A stretch of 64,000 nt of DNA, taken from assembly GCA_002700385.1 (NCBI GenBank), contig PADC01000006.1:248001-312000 (forward strand). Reading direction: 5' to 3'. Below are positions 1 through 11,155 of the stretch, in pieces (the first letter of the stretch is position 1; each line of letters starts with the position of its first letter). The position numbers and the translations under genes were made by a program. This DNA comes from Cycloclasticus sp. Lineage in GTDB: Bacteria; Pseudomonadota; Gammaproteobacteria; Methylococcales; Cycloclasticaceae. The notes beneath the pieces were generated by a model. The model worked only from the letters and a program-made list of their open reading frames with translations, had not been told where the DNA came from and ran no database searches.

Positions 1-589
<589 letters not shown>

Positions 590-639
590 AGCTAAGCAAC
601 TTGCTCTTAAACCAGGCCCTTCATTTTTTTTCTCTTCAC

Positions 640-1674
640 TCAGGCTTCATCACCCTGTACATCGGCGTTCGTGGCAGCTTCTTTTTTAGGTAACAAAGCA
701 ACCCTGATATTGGCCTCTAATTCAGCGGCTTTATCCGGGTTTTCTTTGAAGAAGCCCTTTGCATTATCTTTACCTTGACCTATTTTGGAGCCTTCATAGC
801 TATACCAAGAGCCCGCTTTTTCAACCAAATCCAAACTCACCCCAAGATCAATTAATTCTCCTTCACGAGAAATCCCTTCGCCATATAAAATTTCAAACAT
901 GGCTTGCTTAAAGGGCGGAGCGACTTTGTTTTTCACGACCTTTACGCGTGTATCATTCCCCAAAATTTCATCGCCTTTTTTAATCGCTCCCGTACGACGA
1001 ATATCGAGACGTACAGACGAATAGAATTTCAGCGCATTGCCCCCCGTTGTTGTTTCCGGGTTACCAAACATGACACCAATTTTCATTCGAATTTGGTTAA
1101 TGAAAACAACCAACGTATTAGACCGCTTAATATTACCGGTTAATTTCCTTAATGCCTGAGACATTAAACGTGCTTGAAGACCGACATGGTGATCGCCCAT
1201 TTCCCCCTCAATTTCAGCTTTTGGCGTTAGTGCAGCCACTGAATCAACCACTACCATATCAACAGCACCTGAACGTACCAACATATCAACGATTTCCAGC
1301 GCTTGTTCACCTGTATCGGGTTGAGAAACCAATAATTCATCCATATTGACGCCAATTTTATCCGCATAAATGGGATCTAAAGCATGTTCCGCATCAACAA
1401 ACGCGGCCGTACCGCCTGCTTTTTGACATTGCGCAATAGTTTCTAATGTCAACGTCGTTTTACCAGAGGATTCTGGGCCGTATATTTCAACAATGCGCCC
1501 ACGCGGCAAACCGCCGACACCTAACGCAACATCCAAGGCAATAGAGCCAGTTGAATACGCTTCAATATCAGGAATACTTGAACCATCGCCCATACGCATC
1601 ACCGAGCCTTTGCCAAATTGCTTCTCGATTTGTAATAACGCTGCGCTTAATGCTTTTTTCTTGTTTTCATCCAT
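640..1674 (-). CDS. recA: Recombinase RecA
   Basis: RecA is the 344-residue ATP-dependent strand-exchange protein and the co-protease that triggers the SOS response. The Walker A motif GPESSGKT lies at residues 66-73. The core shows the VDAEHALD and [21 protein letters not shown] segments and loop L2 ([10 protein letters not shown]). The short acidic tail ends in GDEA. A good ribosome-binding site (AGAGGA) precedes the ATG at 1674. recX follows at once. I could not find a standard enterobacterial LexA box (CTG-N10-CAG) in the 115 bases between recA and pncC. Length and sequence are entirely typical. Confidence 0.99.
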   Translation of the reverse strand: MDENKKKALSAALLQIEKQFGKGSVMRMGDGSSIPDIEAYSTGSIALDVALGVGGLPRGRIVEIYGPESSGKTTLTLETIAQCQKAGGTAAFVDAEHALDPIYADKIGVNMDELLVSQPDTGEQALEIVDMLVRSGAVDMVVVDSVAALTPKAEIEGEMGDHHVGLQARLMSQALRKLTGNIKRSNTLVVFINQIRMKIGVMFGNPETTTGGNALKFYSSVRLDIRRTGAIKKGDEILGNDTRVKVVKNKVAPPFKQAMFEILYGEGISREGELIDLGVSLDLVEKAGSWYSYEGSKIGQGKDNAKGFFKENPDKAAELEANIRVALLPKKEAATNADVQGDEA

Positions 1675-1788
1675 TTTTTATCCTCTCAAATGCCTCTACT
1701 CCCTGTAAAAGCGGGTTATCGTCAATAATCCCAAATTATCACACATACTCGGGATAAGCACATAATGAAATCACTGTTTTATGACTGC

Positions 1789-2289
1789 TTATTTTTCCAA
1801 ATTATCAATCAAGAGTTCAAGCGCTGTGAGCAAGGCCTGTTGTCTGACTTGCTGCCGACTACCTGTATAGGTTTTCGTCATCGACACGACATCACCTTTG
1901 AGTGTTGTAACCGCAAACCACACTAGGCCCACCGGTTTATCAACCGTACCACCCGATGGCCCCGCAATGCCAGTTATTGAAACCGAAATTGATGAGTTAA
2001 ACGCTTTTTTCACCCCATCGGCCATTTGCTCGGCCACTTCTTGACTAACCGCACCAAACTGCTCCAGACAAGCTTTTTTTACATGAAGCACATTGCGTTT
2101 AGCATCATTGCTGTAACTGACCACGCCACCTAAAAACCAAGTGCTACTACCCGATAAATCCGTCAATATTTTTGCTAGCCAGCCACCGGTACAAGATTCA
2201 GCAACTGCCACCGTTTTACCTTGATTTATTAGCAAACCTGCCAAGCTTTGTGCTAACAAGCTAATCTCTTTATCGATTGATTCGTTCAT
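1789..2289 (-). CDS. pncC: Nicotinamide-nucleotide amidohydrolase PncC (CinA C-terminal family)
   Basis: This 166-residue protein is a stand-alone CinA C-terminal domain. PncC deamidates NMN to nicotinate mononucleotide in the pyridine nucleotide cycle. Visible family motifs are AVAESCTGG (about residues 28-36), the GGVVSYSNDAKRNVL stretch, and the SVSITGIAGPSGGT nucleotide-binding segment. In gammaproteobacteria this gene usually lies directly upstream of recA, as here, and diverges from mutS. Function follows from the family; the amidase activity is not shown by the sequence alone. Confidence 0.92.
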   Translation of the reverse strand: MNESIDKEISLLAQSLAGLLINQGKTVAVAESCTGGWLAKILTDLSGSSTWFLGGVVSYSNDAKRNVLHVKKACLEQFGAVSQEVAEQMADGVKKAFNSSISVSITGIAGPSGGTVDKPVGLVWFAVTTLKGDVVSMTKTYTGSRQQVRQQALLTALELLIDNLEK

Positions 2290-2353
2290 TCATCAGCCTC
2301 TTAATATATGAATAAATTTTACCGAAAACCAGTCAGGTTGTTAAACTAACCGA

Positions 2354-4924
2354 ATGCCAAAAAACGTCGTTATAAAACCCACAACAACTCCCATGATGCA
2401 GCAATACCTGCGCATCAAAGAAGAGCACCCGGACACCCTTTTATTCTACCGCATGGGAGATTTTTATGAGCTGTTTCTTGAGGATGCCATTAAAGCCTCT
2501 TCTATATTAGGGATTACATTAACCAGTCGCGGCCAAATTGATGGTAAGCCTGTTCAGATGGCCGGCATCCCCCACCATGCAGCGGATGGTTACTTAGCTA
2601 AACTGCTGAAAGCCAACGAATCAATTGCTATCTGTGAACAAATTGGCGACCCGGCCACATCAAAAGGCCCCGTCGAACGCAAAGTTGTGCGCGTTATTAC
2701 ACCCGGCACATTAACTGAAGATGCTTTGCTGGATGCACATAGCGATAGCTTATTGTGCGCAGTCTTCCAACAAAAAAATCAATTTGGACTGGCGACTATT
2801 GATCTGGCCAGTGGACGTTTTTTACTTCAAGAAATGGATAAGGCATCGACCTTACAAACTGAATTGGCTCGCATTAATCCCGCAGAAACACTGGTCAGTG
2901 AAGATAGCCAACTTTCTTCATTGTTGAACACACAAAAAAGTCTTTATTTATTAGCCGATTGGCACTTTGACTACCAAACAGCCACTCGACTTTTAAACAA
3001 ACAATTTGGAACAAAAGACCTTCAAGGTTTTGGCTGCCAGCATATGCTGCTGGCGATCAGCGCTGCAGGCGCATTATTACATTATCTTAAGGATACACAT
3101 CAGTCTGCGCTGCCTCATTTACAATCCATTAAAGTCGTTCAACAAGCCGATTATATTTCACTTAATGCTGCCACCAGGCAACACCTTGAACTGGATTATC
3201 ACCCCTCAGGGAACATTAACTATACCTTATTTGGCTTACTCAATCGCTGCAAGACAACGATGGGAACACGGCTACTGAAACGTTGGATTCATTTGCCCTT
3301 ACAACGCCAGGAAATCATCAAACACCGTTACCTTGCCATTGAGCAGCTACAATCACCCAGTGTTACTGAGGCTCTACAAACGGCACTCAAATCAGTCGGC
3401 GATATTGAACGCATCACCAGTCGAATGGCTCTTTTAACCGCAAGACCACGTGATCTTATTGTTTTGCGAGACACGCTTTACGCACTTCCTTCCATTCAAT
3501 CTATCCTTGTTAATTTAAATGCGCCTCGTTTAAAGACATTACGACTGCAAACTGGCGAACATCAGCCCTTGGCTCACTTATTAACTAAGGCAATTATTGA
3601 TAACCCGCCTGTTTTAATTCGCGATGGGGGTGTCATTGCGAGTGGTTATAGCGAAAAATTAGATGCGCTAAAAAGCATTAGCAGTAATGCCGATCAATTC
3701 TTATTAGACCTTGAGGAAAAAGAGCGCGAGACCAGCCAGATTAATACCTTAAAACTTAATTACAACCGGGTACACGGCTACTACATTGAAGTTCCTCGTT
3801 CTCAAGCTGATAAGGTACCTCATTACTTCATTAGAAAACAGACATTAAAAAATGTTGAACGTTACATCACTCCCGAACTAAAAGAGTTTGAAGAAAAAGT
3901 TCTCCATGCCAGAGAACAGGCGTTAGCCTATGAAAAAGAATTGTATAACGAACTCCTTTTAGGTTTTGCGCCTCACATCAGCTCACTTCAATCTTGTGCT
4001 GAAGCGCTGGCCGAAATCGATCTGTTGACAAATTTTGCTGAACGCGCGAACACGCTTAACTTTAATCAGCCAACGTTAAGTGACAATAAAGAAATAACCA
4101 TCCAGCAAGGCCGCCACCCCATTGTGGAAAACGCCAGTGATACCCCTTTTGTAGCTAACGATATTACGCTTAATGCCACTCAGAAAATGTTGATTATCAC
4201 CGGCCCCAATATGGGTGGAAAATCAACGTATATGCGGCAAATCGCCTTATTAACATTGATGGCTCACATTGGGTGCTACATTCCCGCATCCGAGGCAAGC
4301 TTCGGGCCTATTGACCAGATATTTACCCGTATTGGCGCCTCAGACGATTTAGCCAGTGGGCGTTCAACCTTTATGGTGGAAATGTCTGAAACAGCCAATA
4401 TTTTGCATAATGCCAGCGATAAAAGCCTCGTTCTCATGGACGAAATCGGTCGGGGAACCAGTACCTTTGATGGCCTTTCATTGGCCTGGGCAACTGCTGA
4501 GTACCTTGCTAATAAAACTCAAGCCTTTACCTTGTTTGCCACTCACTACTTCGAAATGACCTCTTTGCCAGAGTACGCAAGCAACGTAAAAAACGTGCAT
4601 CTGGAGGCTATTGAACACGGTGATCAAATTATTTTTTTACATGCCGTTAAAGAAGGCGCCGCTAATCAAAGTTATGGCCTACAGGTCGCTGCTTTAGCAG
4701 GCGTGCCCAAAGAGGTTATTAGAAAAGCCCGTTCAAAGCTGGCCACATTAGAAAACCCATCCAGCCAACTAGGCCATAGTAACAATAGCCATCCCCAGTT
4801 TGATATTTTTAGCACACCTGTTAATCAAGACATTTCAGATTTTATAGAACAGTTAACGCCCGATGACTTAAGCCCCAAAGAAGCCCTTGAGGCCTTATAT
4901 CAATTAAAGTCCTTAGCCAGCTGA
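2354..4924 (+). CDS. mutS: DNA mismatch repair protein MutS
   Basis: MutS recognises mismatches and recruits MutL. The 856 residues show the mismatch-binding N-terminal F-x-E segment ([10 protein letters not shown], about residues 32-41), the central clamp, and the C-terminal ATPase. Walker A is GPNMGGKS at residues 617-624. Walker B lies in [12 protein letters not shown], followed by the FATHYFEMT motif. The C-terminus carries the dimerisation helix ending in [16 protein letters not shown]. The gene diverges from pncC and ends exactly where the convergent dsbC ends, with no intergenic base between the two stop codons. Length is normal for the family. Confidence 0.99.
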   Translation: MPKNVVIKPTTTPMMQQYLRIKEEHPDTLLFYRMGDFYELFLEDAIKASSILGITLTSRGQIDGKPVQMAGIPHHAADGYLAKLLKANESIAICEQIGDPATSKGPVERKVVRVITPGTLTEDALLDAHSDSLLCAVFQQKNQFGLATIDLASGRFLLQEMDKASTLQTELARINPAETLVSEDSQLSSLLNTQKSLYLLADWHFDYQTATRLLNKQFGTKDLQGFGCQHMLLAISAAGALLHYLKDTHQSALPHLQSIKVVQQADYISLNAATRQHLELDYHPSGNINYTLFGLLNRCKTTMGTRLLKRWIHLPLQRQEIIKHRYLAIEQLQSPSVTEALQTALKSVGDIERITSRMALLTARPRDLIVLRDTLYALPSIQSILVNLNAPRLKTLRLQTGEHQPLAHLLTKAIIDNPPVLIRDGGVIASGYSEKLDALKSISSNADQFLLDLEEKERETSQINTLKLNYNRVHGYYIEVPRSQADKVPHYFIRKQTLKNVERYITPELKEFEEKVLHAREQALAYEKELYNELLLGFAPHISSLQSCAEALAEIDLLTNFAERANTLNFNQPTLSDNKEITIQQGRHPIVENASDTPFVANDITLNATQKMLIITGPNMGGKSTYMRQIALLTLMAHIGCYIPASEASFGPIDQIFTRIGASDDLASGRSTFMVEMSETANILHNASDKSLVLMDEIGRGTSTFDGLSLAWATAEYLANKTQAFTLFATHYFEMTSLPEYASNVKNVHLEAIEHGDQIIFLHAVKEGAANQSYGLQVAALAGVPKEVIRKARSKLATLENPSSQLGHSNNSHPQFDIFSTPVNQDISDFIEQLTPDDLSPKEALEALYQLKSLAS

Positions 4925-5626
4925 TCACCAGCCCACGTGTTGAATAAGTTCTTTAGCCGGCACAAAACCGGGAATCATGACGCCATTATCTGCAATAATA
5001 GCCGGTGTTCCAGCAACACCGAAAACTTGCCCTAATGCCATGTGATCATCAACCGGATTTTCACAGGTTTTATTAATCACCTTATTATTCAATTTCGCAT
5101 CGGTTAATGCTTGGTTACGGTCTTCAGCACACCACACAGATACCGCCTTTATGTACGATTCTGTCTCTGGGCCAGTACGTGGAAACAACAGATAACGAAC
5201 GGTGATACCCGCATCCGTATAATCGTTAATCTGCGCATGTAATTTACGGCAATACCCACAATCAATATCTGAAAATATGGTGATTTTATGTTTCTCATTC
5301 TTCGCTGGGAAAATAATCATCGATTTTTCATCAATTTTAGCTAACTCACGCTGACGAGTCGTGTTTAACGCCTGCTCCGTCATGTTTTTACGATTCACTA
5401 AATCCACCATTTCACCTTGGATAATGTATCGCCCATCCTCTGAAGCATAAATCACTCTGGCACCGACCAACACTTGATACAGGCCAGTGATTGGCGTTTT
5501 CGAAACGCTATCTTTTGAAATATTCGGAATAACAGCAGATAAACCAAGGGCGACAGAGGCCTCATCAGCCAATGCCGTCGTACTAAAAACCGTTATGAAC
5601 AACCAACTGAGTAAACACTTTTTCAT
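4925..5626 (-). CDS. dsbC: Thiol:disulfide interchange protein DsbC
   Basis: This is a periplasmic disulfide isomerase of 233 residues. A signal peptide covers about residues 1-20 (MKK, then a hydrophobic core ending in TALA). An N-terminal dimerisation domain follows, then a thioredoxin-fold domain with the CGYC active site at residues 123-126 and the cis-Pro loop VAGTPAII. A second cysteine pair (WCAEDRN and KTCENP) matches DsbC. It lies downstream of xerD on the same strand, the same order as xerD-dsbC in E. coli. The stop codon abuts the mutS stop from the other strand. Confidence 0.95.
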   Translation of the reverse strand: MKKCLLSWLFITVFSTTALADEASVALGLSAVIPNISKDSVSKTPITGLYQVLVGARVIYASEDGRYIIQGEMVDLVNRKNMTEQALNTTRQRELAKIDEKSMIIFPAKNEKHKITIFSDIDCGYCRKLHAQINDYTDAGITVRYLLFPRTGPETESYIKAVSVWCAEDRNQALTDAKLNNKVINKTCENPVDDHMALGQVFGVAGTPAIIADNGVMIPGFVPAKELIQHVGW

Positions 5627-5701
5627 TAATAAACCTTCTTTGAATTATTTAGTGTGTTATTAGACACGTTTGGGATTAAAAAACATACAAACTATTTTCT
5701 T

Positions 5702-6592
5702 TTAGCCCCTCGGGTGAAATTTTTCATGAATGTCTTTCAAACGTTCTTTAGCAATGTGGGTATAAATTTGTGTAGTGGATAAGTCACTGTGTCCAAGCAA
5801 TAATTGAACAACCCTCAAATCAGCCCCGTTATTTAGCAAATGTGTTGCAAAAGCATGACGCAGGACATGAGGAGAAACCTCTTTATTAATACCTGAATGA
5901 GTGGCATACCGTTTAATAATGTACCAAAAACCTTGCCGAGTCATCCCTGCGCCTCGGTTTGTTGGAAAAACAACCTCTGTTTTTTTATCGCCCAAAATTT
6001 CAAGACGCCATTGCTCAATAAAGGTTTTTAACCAAATAATGGCTTCTTCACCAATCGGCACCAAACGATCCTTGTTCCCTTTCCCCATAACTCTCAACAA
6101 GCCTTGTCGAAAGTTTATTTCAGAAAGTTTTAAACCAACCAACTCACTTACTCTAAGACCACTAGCGTATAGCACCTCCAGCATGGCTCTATCTCTGTAC
6201 CCCAGAGCTGTCGATGTATCGGGAGCGGCTAATAAATCATCAACATCCGTTTCGGACAAGGTCGCTGGTAAACTTCGACCCAGTTTCGGTGCTGCGATTG
6301 ATACTGTCGGGTCTTCGCTGAGTCTCCCTTCGCGTATTAAAAAGAGATAAAAGCGCTTTAAACTGGATAACAAGCGTGCTGATGAACGCGCTGAAATACC
6401 TTCGCCTAAGCGATCCGCTAAATATAACGAAACATCAGATGGCTCAACAGATAATAAGTTTTTGTGACGCTTTTTCAGCCATTTTGAAAATAAGTTAATG
6501 TCCGTTTTATAGGCAGCCAACGTGTTGTCGCTTAAGCCACTCTCGACCCATAAACTATCTAAAAATAGGCGTATGTATTCGTTATCGCTCAA
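5702..6592 (-). CDS. xerD: Site-specific tyrosine recombinase XerD
   Basis: XerD works with XerC at the dif site to resolve chromosome dimers. The 296 residues contain the SAM-like N-terminal DNA-binding domain and the catalytic domain with a complete active-site set: Arg147, Lys171, His242, Arg245, His268 and the nucleophile Tyr277. The HVLRHAFATHLLNNGADLRVVQ segment and the short C-terminus ending near FHPRG are characteristic of XerD rather than XerC. It is followed by dsbC, as in other gammaproteobacteria, so it is a core gene and not an integrase of a mobile element. Confidence 0.95.
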   Translation of the reverse strand: MSDNEYIRLFLDSLWVESGLSDNTLAAYKTDINLFSKWLKKRHKNLLSVEPSDVSLYLADRLGEGISARSSARLLSSLKRFYLFLIREGRLSEDPTVSIAAPKLGRSLPATLSETDVDDLLAAPDTSTALGYRDRAMLEVLYASGLRVSELVGLKLSEINFRQGLLRVMGKGNKDRLVPIGEEAIIWLKTFIEQWRLEILGDKKTEVVFPTNRGAGMTRQGFWYIIKRYATHSGINKEVSPHVLRHAFATHLLNNGADLRVVQLLLGHSDLSTTQIYTHIAKERLKDIHEKFHPRG

Positions 6593-6676
6593 GTGCTGTG
6601 TCTTTTGATCAGTATTAACGCATTATAGTCAGAAATGACCAACTCATTGAGGCACCAACTAAAAAATTCGGTATAC

Positions 6677-6698
6677 AAAAAAAGCCGGATAAACCGGC
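6677..6698 (-). terminator. Rho-independent terminator of the rpsP-rplS operon
   Basis: Read on the minus strand the site has a 5-bp GC stem (GCCGG/CCGGC) with a TTTAT loop and a run of seven T. It lies about 80 bases after the rplS stop codon. An A-run on the far side means it could also act weakly in the other direction, but no rightward gene precedes it. Confidence 0.8.
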
Positions 6699-6776
6699 CT
6701 TTTTAAATTTCCTCACCAATCCCTGCATTAAACGCGATATGCTTTTAATCATGCAGTGACTGAATTGGGTGCGGGA

Positions 6777-7121
6777 TTATAGCTTTTCTTTAATTCGAGC
6801 GGCTTTACCACGTAATTCACGAAGGTAGTAAAGTTTTGCACGTCTAACCGAACCCCGTCTTTTAACTTCAACACCGGCAATTAATTTACTGTGCGTTTGA
6901 AATACACGTTCAACACCTTCACCATGTGAAATTTTACGGACTGTAAATGCTGAATTAAGGCCGCGGTTACGTTTTGCAATCACCACACCTTCAAAAGCTT
7001 GAATACGTTCAGTATTTCCTTCTTTCACTTTTACCTTAACAACGACTGTATCGCCTGCGCTAAACGCAGGTAATTCATTTGTCATTTGCTCTGCTTCAAT
7101 TTGTGCAATTATATCACTCAT
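6777..7121 (-). CDS. rplS: 50S ribosomal protein L19
   Basis: L19 lies at the 30S-50S interface of the ribosome. The 114 residues match the family in length and in the conserved segments [48 protein letters not shown] and the basic C-terminus [20 protein letters not shown]. It is the last gene of the rpsP-rimM-trmD-rplS operon, 27 bases behind trmD, and is followed by a terminator. Confidence 0.99.
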   Translation of the reverse strand: MSDIIAQIEAEQMTNELPAFSAGDTVVVKVKVKEGNTERIQAFEGVVIAKRNRGLNSAFTVRKISHGEGVERVFQTHSKLIAGVEVKRRGSVRRAKLYYLRELRGKAARIKEKL

Positions 7122-7148
7122 CTTTTTATTCCTTCGTTTTACTCTTTA

Positions 7149-7892
7149 TTAATTGTTTAATTCAGTTATGAACTCATCAAGAAGCAACTGCTGATGTTTA
7201 GTGAGTTCAATTTTTTTTAATAAATCCGGTCGCTTTTGCCAGGTTTTACCTAATCGTTGTTTTTCTCGCCATAAGGCAATCTTTTTATGATCACCACTTA
7301 ATAACACATCGGGTGCTTCCACTCCATCAAACACATCAGGCCGCGTGTAATGAGGATGATCCAGCAAGCCTTCAACAAACGAGTCTTCAAGGGCAGAACA
7401 TTCATGCCCCAACACATCTGGTAATGTCCTCGAGACCGCATCTATCATTACTAGAGCGGGCAACTCACCACCACTCAGTACAAAATCGCCTATCGACCAT
7501 TCTTCATCCACATGCGATTCCAGCACTCTTTCATCAACACCTTCATACCGCCCAGCCAACAGCACTAAACGTGAGCACTTGGCCAAGTATTCAACACCTT
7601 GTTGATCTAGTTTTCGCCCTTGCGGACTTAAATAAATCACTTTAGCCGGCTCGTCACTATCATTAACGGCCGACTGTATGGCTTTTCCAAGCGGCTCTAC
7701 TTTCATCACCATGCCTGGGCCACCACCAAAAGGCCGATCATCAACTGTCCGATGTACATCGGTCGTGAAATCCCGCGGATTCCATGTGTTTAACTGAATC
7801 CTGTCAGAAGAAATCGCTCTTCCGACAACACCCATCGATGCAGCTTGTTCGAATAACTCAGGGAACAGCGTTATAACATCAAAACGCATCAC
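7149..7892 (-). CDS. trmD: tRNA (guanine-N1)-methyltransferase TrmD
   Basis: TrmD methylates G37 of tRNAs with a G at position 36, using S-adenosylmethionine, and prevents +1 frameshifting. The 247-residue protein has the SPOUT trefoil-knot signatures [22 protein letters not shown] and [23 protein letters not shown], plus the N-terminal [11 protein letters not shown] start. It follows rimM with a gap of two bases, so the two are probably translationally coupled. Confidence 0.98.
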   Translation of the reverse strand: MMRFDVITLFPELFEQAASMGVVGRAISSDRIQLNTWNPRDFTTDVHRTVDDRPFGGGPGMVMKVEPLGKAIQSAVNDSDEPAKVIYLSPQGRKLDQQGVEYLAKCSRLVLLAGRYEGVDERVLESHVDEEWSIGDFVLSGGELPALVMIDAVSRTLPDVLGHECSALEDSFVEGLLDHPHYTRPDVFDGVEAPDVLLSGDHKKIALWREKQRLGKTWQKRPDLLKKIELTKHQQLLLDEFITELNN

Positions 7893-7894
7893 TG

Positions 7895-8431
7895 TTAAAA
7901 GTCCGCACCCCAGTCAACAATCATTTTATTCTCTTTCAGGTCAACCGCTTTTACAACCTGGCCAGTTACATAGGGAATTAATCGCTCTCTATCCCCTTTA
8001 ACAACAATCACATCATTAGCGCCGGTTTCAAGCAGGTGATCAATAACACCAAAATCATCCCCTTCTACAGAAACGACCTTTAAACCAATGAGATCAGACC
8101 AATAGTACTCATCTTCATTTAATTCGGGAAGCTGATCTGATCTGATGTATATGTCCGATCCAACCCAAAGTTCAGCCTCATTTCTATCATCTACTCCCTC
8201 TAAGTGAGCGATGATTGTTTTACCGTGTGGCTTACCCGCTTTCAACTTAACGGCCTGGCGCACTTTGTTACGCTCTATATACCAGGGCTGATAAGCCAGT
8301 ATATTTTCTTTTTTTTCAGTATTCGCGTAGACCTTTAGCCAGCCCTTAACACCGAATACTCCAGATATATTCCCCAGCTTAAGCCAAGTACTTTCGTTCT
8401 CTATCTGTGTTGACGGATTTTCTTTCGTCAC
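7895..8431 (-). CDS. rimM: 16S rRNA maturation factor RimM
   Basis: RimM assists maturation of the 30S head and binds S19. The 178 residues hold an N-terminal RimM domain ([21 protein letters not shown]) and a C-terminal PRC-barrel ([35 protein letters not shown]). The gene lies two bases behind rpsP and two bases before trmD in the standard operon. Length is typical. Confidence 0.97.
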   Translation of the reverse strand: MTKENPSTQIENESTWLKLGNISGVFGVKGWLKVYANTEKKENILAYQPWYIERNKVRQAVKLKAGKPHGKTIIAHLEGVDDRNEAELWVGSDIYIRSDQLPELNEDEYYWSDLIGLKVVSVEGDDFGVIDHLLETGANDVIVVKGDRERLIPYVTGQVVKAVDLKENKMIVDWGADF

Positions 8432-8433
8432 CC

Positions 8434-8685
8434 TTAAGCGGCGGCTTCAACAGCCTCTTTGACGAGTTTAGAAACACGTTCAGACGTTTGAGCACCTTGA
8501 GCCACCCAATGGTCCACACGAGCTGTATCCAGCGTCAAACGAGCCTCTCCACCTGTCGCTCTTGGATTGTAGTAACCTACTTTTTCAATATAACGACCAT
8601 CGCGACTTCTACGGCTATCCGCAACTACAACGTGATAGAAAGGGCGTTTTTTTGCACCCGTTCTTGAAAGACGTATCTTTACCAT
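8434..8685 (-). CDS. rpsP: 30S ribosomal protein S16
   Basis: S16 is an early-assembly protein of the 30S subunit. The 83 residues carry the family start [25 protein letters not shown] and the [14 protein letters not shown] segment. The gene opens the rpsP-rimM-trmD-rplS operon. A purine-rich ribosome-binding site (AAAGGAAA) precedes the ATG, and a promoter is visible about 55-80 bases upstream. Confidence 0.99.
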   Translation of the reverse strand: MVKIRLSRTGAKKRPFYHVVVADSRRSRDGRYIEKVGYYNPRATGGEARLTLDTARVDHWVAQGAQTSERVSKLVKEAVEAAA

Positions 8686-8736
8686 TTATTTTCCTTTGAA
8701 TTCTATATTTAAAAAACTTGATTGCTTAACTCGTTA

Positions 8737-8765
8737 ATTTTACGCGAATTATTTGTTTTGGTGAA
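8737..8765 (-). promoter_or_regulatory. Sigma-70-type promoter of the rpsP operon
   Basis: On the minus strand a -35 element TTCACC (8760-8765) and a -10 element TAAAAT (8737-8742) are separated by exactly 17 bases. They lie 52 bases before the rpsP start. Both elements are good but not perfect, so the call is an inference from consensus and position. Confidence 0.55.
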
Positions 8766-8816
8766 GTTTTTTCTTCTTTCCAACCCTAATATATTAAACG
8801 CAACCTGTTCTTTACC

Positions 8817-10184
8817 TTATTGAAAAGGAAAACCTTGACCCTGACCCATTTGCCCTTTAAACCCACGCATCATTTTAGCCATGCCGCCTTTTGACATTTT
8901 TTTCATCATTTTTTGTGCTTGCTTGAATTGCTTCATCAATTTATTAACATCTTGAACCTGCAGGCCTGCGCCAGCCGCAATTCGTTTACGCCGCGAACCA
9001 TTGATTAAATTTGGAAACACCCTTTCCTTTTGCGTCATCGAATTAATCAACGCAATCTGCCGTGTAAAGTCCTTGTCATTGACTTGACTTTTGATATTTT
9101 GTGGAACATTAGACATGCCAGGAATTTTATCCATCATGGCACTCATACCACCCATTTCCAGCATTTGGCTCAGCTGATCTTTATAATCATCTAAATCAAA
9201 CCCTTTGCCTTTTTGAATTTTTTTGGCCAGTTTTTCAGCTTTTTCCTTATCAACTTTACGCTCAATTTCTTCAACAAGACTTAAGGCATCGCCCATACCC
9301 AGCAATCGTGACGTAACTCGTTCGGGGTGAAAAGGCTCCAAGGCGTCTGTTTTTTCACCAACACCTAAAAACTTAATCGGTTTTCCGGTAATTTGCCGAA
9401 TAGATAACGCCGCACCACCTCTGGCATCACCATCAGTTTTAGTCAAGACAACACCCGTTAAAGGCAACACATCGTTAAACGCTTTTGCTGTATTCGCAGC
9501 ATCTTGCCCCGTCATACTATCAACAACAAAGAGGGTTTCAGCCGGTTTTGCAGCCAGATGTACTTGACGAATTTCATCCATCATTTCGTCATCGACATGC
9601 AAACGGCCTGCGGTATCGATAATTAAAACATCGCTGAATTCTTTCTTAGCCTGAGCCAGTGCACGATTAACGATAGTTACAGGTTGTTGTTCTGACTGAC
9701 TGGGAAAAAAGGTTGCACCAACTTCTTTAGCCAAAGTTTCCAACTGATCTATTGCCGCCGGACGATACACATCGGCACTGACCACCATAACTGACTTTTT
9801 TTGACGTTCTATCAGGTGACGAGATAGCTTAGCCACCGTTGTGGTTTTACCAGAACCTTGCAACCCCGCCATCAAAATAACGACCGGTGGAGCCGCCGAT
9901 AAATTCAACGATTCATTTGCCTCACCCATCGTGTTGATTAATTCATCGTTAACGATTTTGAGCATTGCCTGACCCGGTGACAGGCTTTGCATCACCTCTT
10001 GACCCAAGGCTCGCTGTTTAACAGTCTCTGTAAATTCTTTAACGACAGGCAAAGCCACATCTGCTTCCAACAAGGCCATTCGGACCTCGCGCATTGTTTC
10101 TTTAATATTGTCTTCTGTTAATCGCCCTTGCCCCCTGATATTTTTAAACGTGGCTTGCAAGCGACCGGTTAAATTGTCAAACAT
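8817..10184 (-). CDS. ffh: Signal recognition particle protein Ffh
   Basis: Ffh is the GTPase of the bacterial signal recognition particle, binding 4.5S RNA and signal sequences of inner-membrane proteins. The 455 residues have the NG domain with G1 GLQGSGKT at residues 107-114, the DTAGRLH motif and the TKTDGDARGGAALS segment. The methionine-rich M domain follows (residues about 300-455, ending MGQGQGFPFQ). It lies upstream of rpsP on the same strand and diverges from a cytochrome-assembly gene, the arrangement seen in E. coli with ypjD. Confidence 0.98.
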   Translation of the reverse strand: MFDNLTGRLQATFKNIRGQGRLTEDNIKETMREVRMALLEADVALPVVKEFTETVKQRALGQEVMQSLSPGQAMLKIVNDELINTMGEANESLNLSAAPPVVILMAGLQGSGKTTTVAKLSRHLIERQKKSVMVVSADVYRPAAIDQLETLAKEVGATFFPSQSEQQPVTIVNRALAQAKKEFSDVLIIDTAGRLHVDDEMMDEIRQVHLAAKPAETLFVVDSMTGQDAANTAKAFNDVLPLTGVVLTKTDGDARGGAALSIRQITGKPIKFLGVGEKTDALEPFHPERVTSRLLGMGDALSLVEEIERKVDKEKAEKLAKKIQKGKGFDLDDYKDQLSQMLEMGGMSAMMDKIPGMSNVPQNIKSQVNDKDFTRQIALINSMTQKERVFPNLINGSRRKRIAAGAGLQVQDVNKLMKQFKQAQKMMKKMSKGGMAKMMRGFKGQMGQGQGFPFQ

Positions 10185-10330
10185 AGCTATTATCCTAAAA
10201 AGTTAACGCCCGTATTTTCGCACGTCTTGACCTCTGTTGCAGTTGATTTTTTAAACTTGAAGATAAAGCAGGCACATAATATTGAACGTCAGCACTTCTA
10301 CCAAACCGCCCTTTATGACACACTATAGAC

Positions 10331-11155
10331 ATGCTTTTTTCCTTAACAGTTTTTAATACGCTAACAATTGCTTGCGCCATTCTCTACGGCATCAGCGCCT
10401 GCCTTGTCGCGCGACCTGTCGTACGCAACACCCAGATTAATCGTCAACGCCTTTGGGTACTGCTAAGCGCTATAACGGCCGTGGGGCTTCATGCCTTGCT
10501 CGTTTTTCATAGCTACAATGTAAACCAGGTGATTGCAAATGATTTTTTTAATATGCTTTCCTTGGTTTTTCTTGTGATCAGTGGTTTGTTCATCCTCTCC
10601 GCGTTTAGTCAACCGATTGAAACACTTGCGATTATTATTTTTCCTTTTTCAGCAATCACTGTTTTATTGAACTTAAATAATGCCTTTCCATCCATTCCTT
10701 CAGCACAACTCAATAGCGAGCTTCAAATCCACATTATTTTATCGATTTTATCTTATAGCTTGTTAACTGTGGCCGCTTTTCAGGCGATTCTGCTCTCTCT
10801 TCAAGAAAAACAATTACATAACCGTCACCCCAGTCGATTTATAAATTGTTTGCCGCCAATGCAGCTAATGGAAGTTTTATTATTTAGAATCCTGTTTTCA
10901 GGCCTTCTATTATTAACCTTTGCCCTAACGACTGGTTTTATTTTCCTGGATGATATTTTTGCTCAACACCTTGTCCATAAAACCATCTTGTCCATCATCG
11001 CCTGGCTTTTATTTACAACGTTATTATGTGGGCGACATTTTTTAGGTTGGCGGGGACAAAAAGCTGTGAAGTGGACTTATGGTGGCTATTTTGCGCTGAT
11101 GCTGGCTTATTTCGGCAGTAAATTTGTTTTACAACTGATCCTAAATCAACACTAA
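10331..11155 (+). CDS. CcsA/YpjD-type cytochrome c assembly membrane protein
   Basis: The 274 residues form an almost entirely hydrophobic protein with about eight predicted membrane spans. It matches the CcsA/HemX-like YpjD family: the first span begins FNTLTIACAILYGI, and the later GRHFLGWRGQKAVKWTYGGYF segment resembles the conserved tryptophan-rich C-terminal loop. The family is related to haem-handling proteins, but YpjD itself has no proven haem-delivery role, so the function is only suggested. It is divergent from ffh, as in many gammaproteobacteria. Its last four bases overlap the convergent phosphatase gene. Confidence 0.8.
   Translation: MLFSLTVFNTLTIACAILYGISACLVARPVVRNTQINRQRLWVLLSAITAVGLHALLVFHSYNVNQVIANDFFNMLSLVFLVISGLFILSAFSQPIETLAIIIFPFSAITVLLNLNNAFPSIPSAQLNSELQIHIILSILSYSLLTVAAFQAILLSLQEKQLHNRHPSRFINCLPPMQLMEVLLFRILFSGLLLLTFALTTGFIFLDDIFAQHLVHKTILSIIAWLLFTTLLCGRHFLGWRGQKAVKWTYGGYFALMLAYFGSKFVLQLILNQH

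Noticed and set aside
1675-1788. LexA box in front of recA
   Set aside because: I searched for CTG-N10-CAG by eye on both strands and found none. The region before uvrB also lacks one. The species may use another motif, but this cannot be claimed from the window.
5702-6592. Tyrosine recombinase as a mobile-element integrase
   Set aside because: Sequence and the dsbC neighbourhood identify it as housekeeping XerD.
10195-10380. Short basic ORF between ffh and the ccsA-like gene
   Set aside because: It overlaps the start of the divergent ccsA-like gene, has no good ribosome-binding site and no recognisable domain. It looks like chance.
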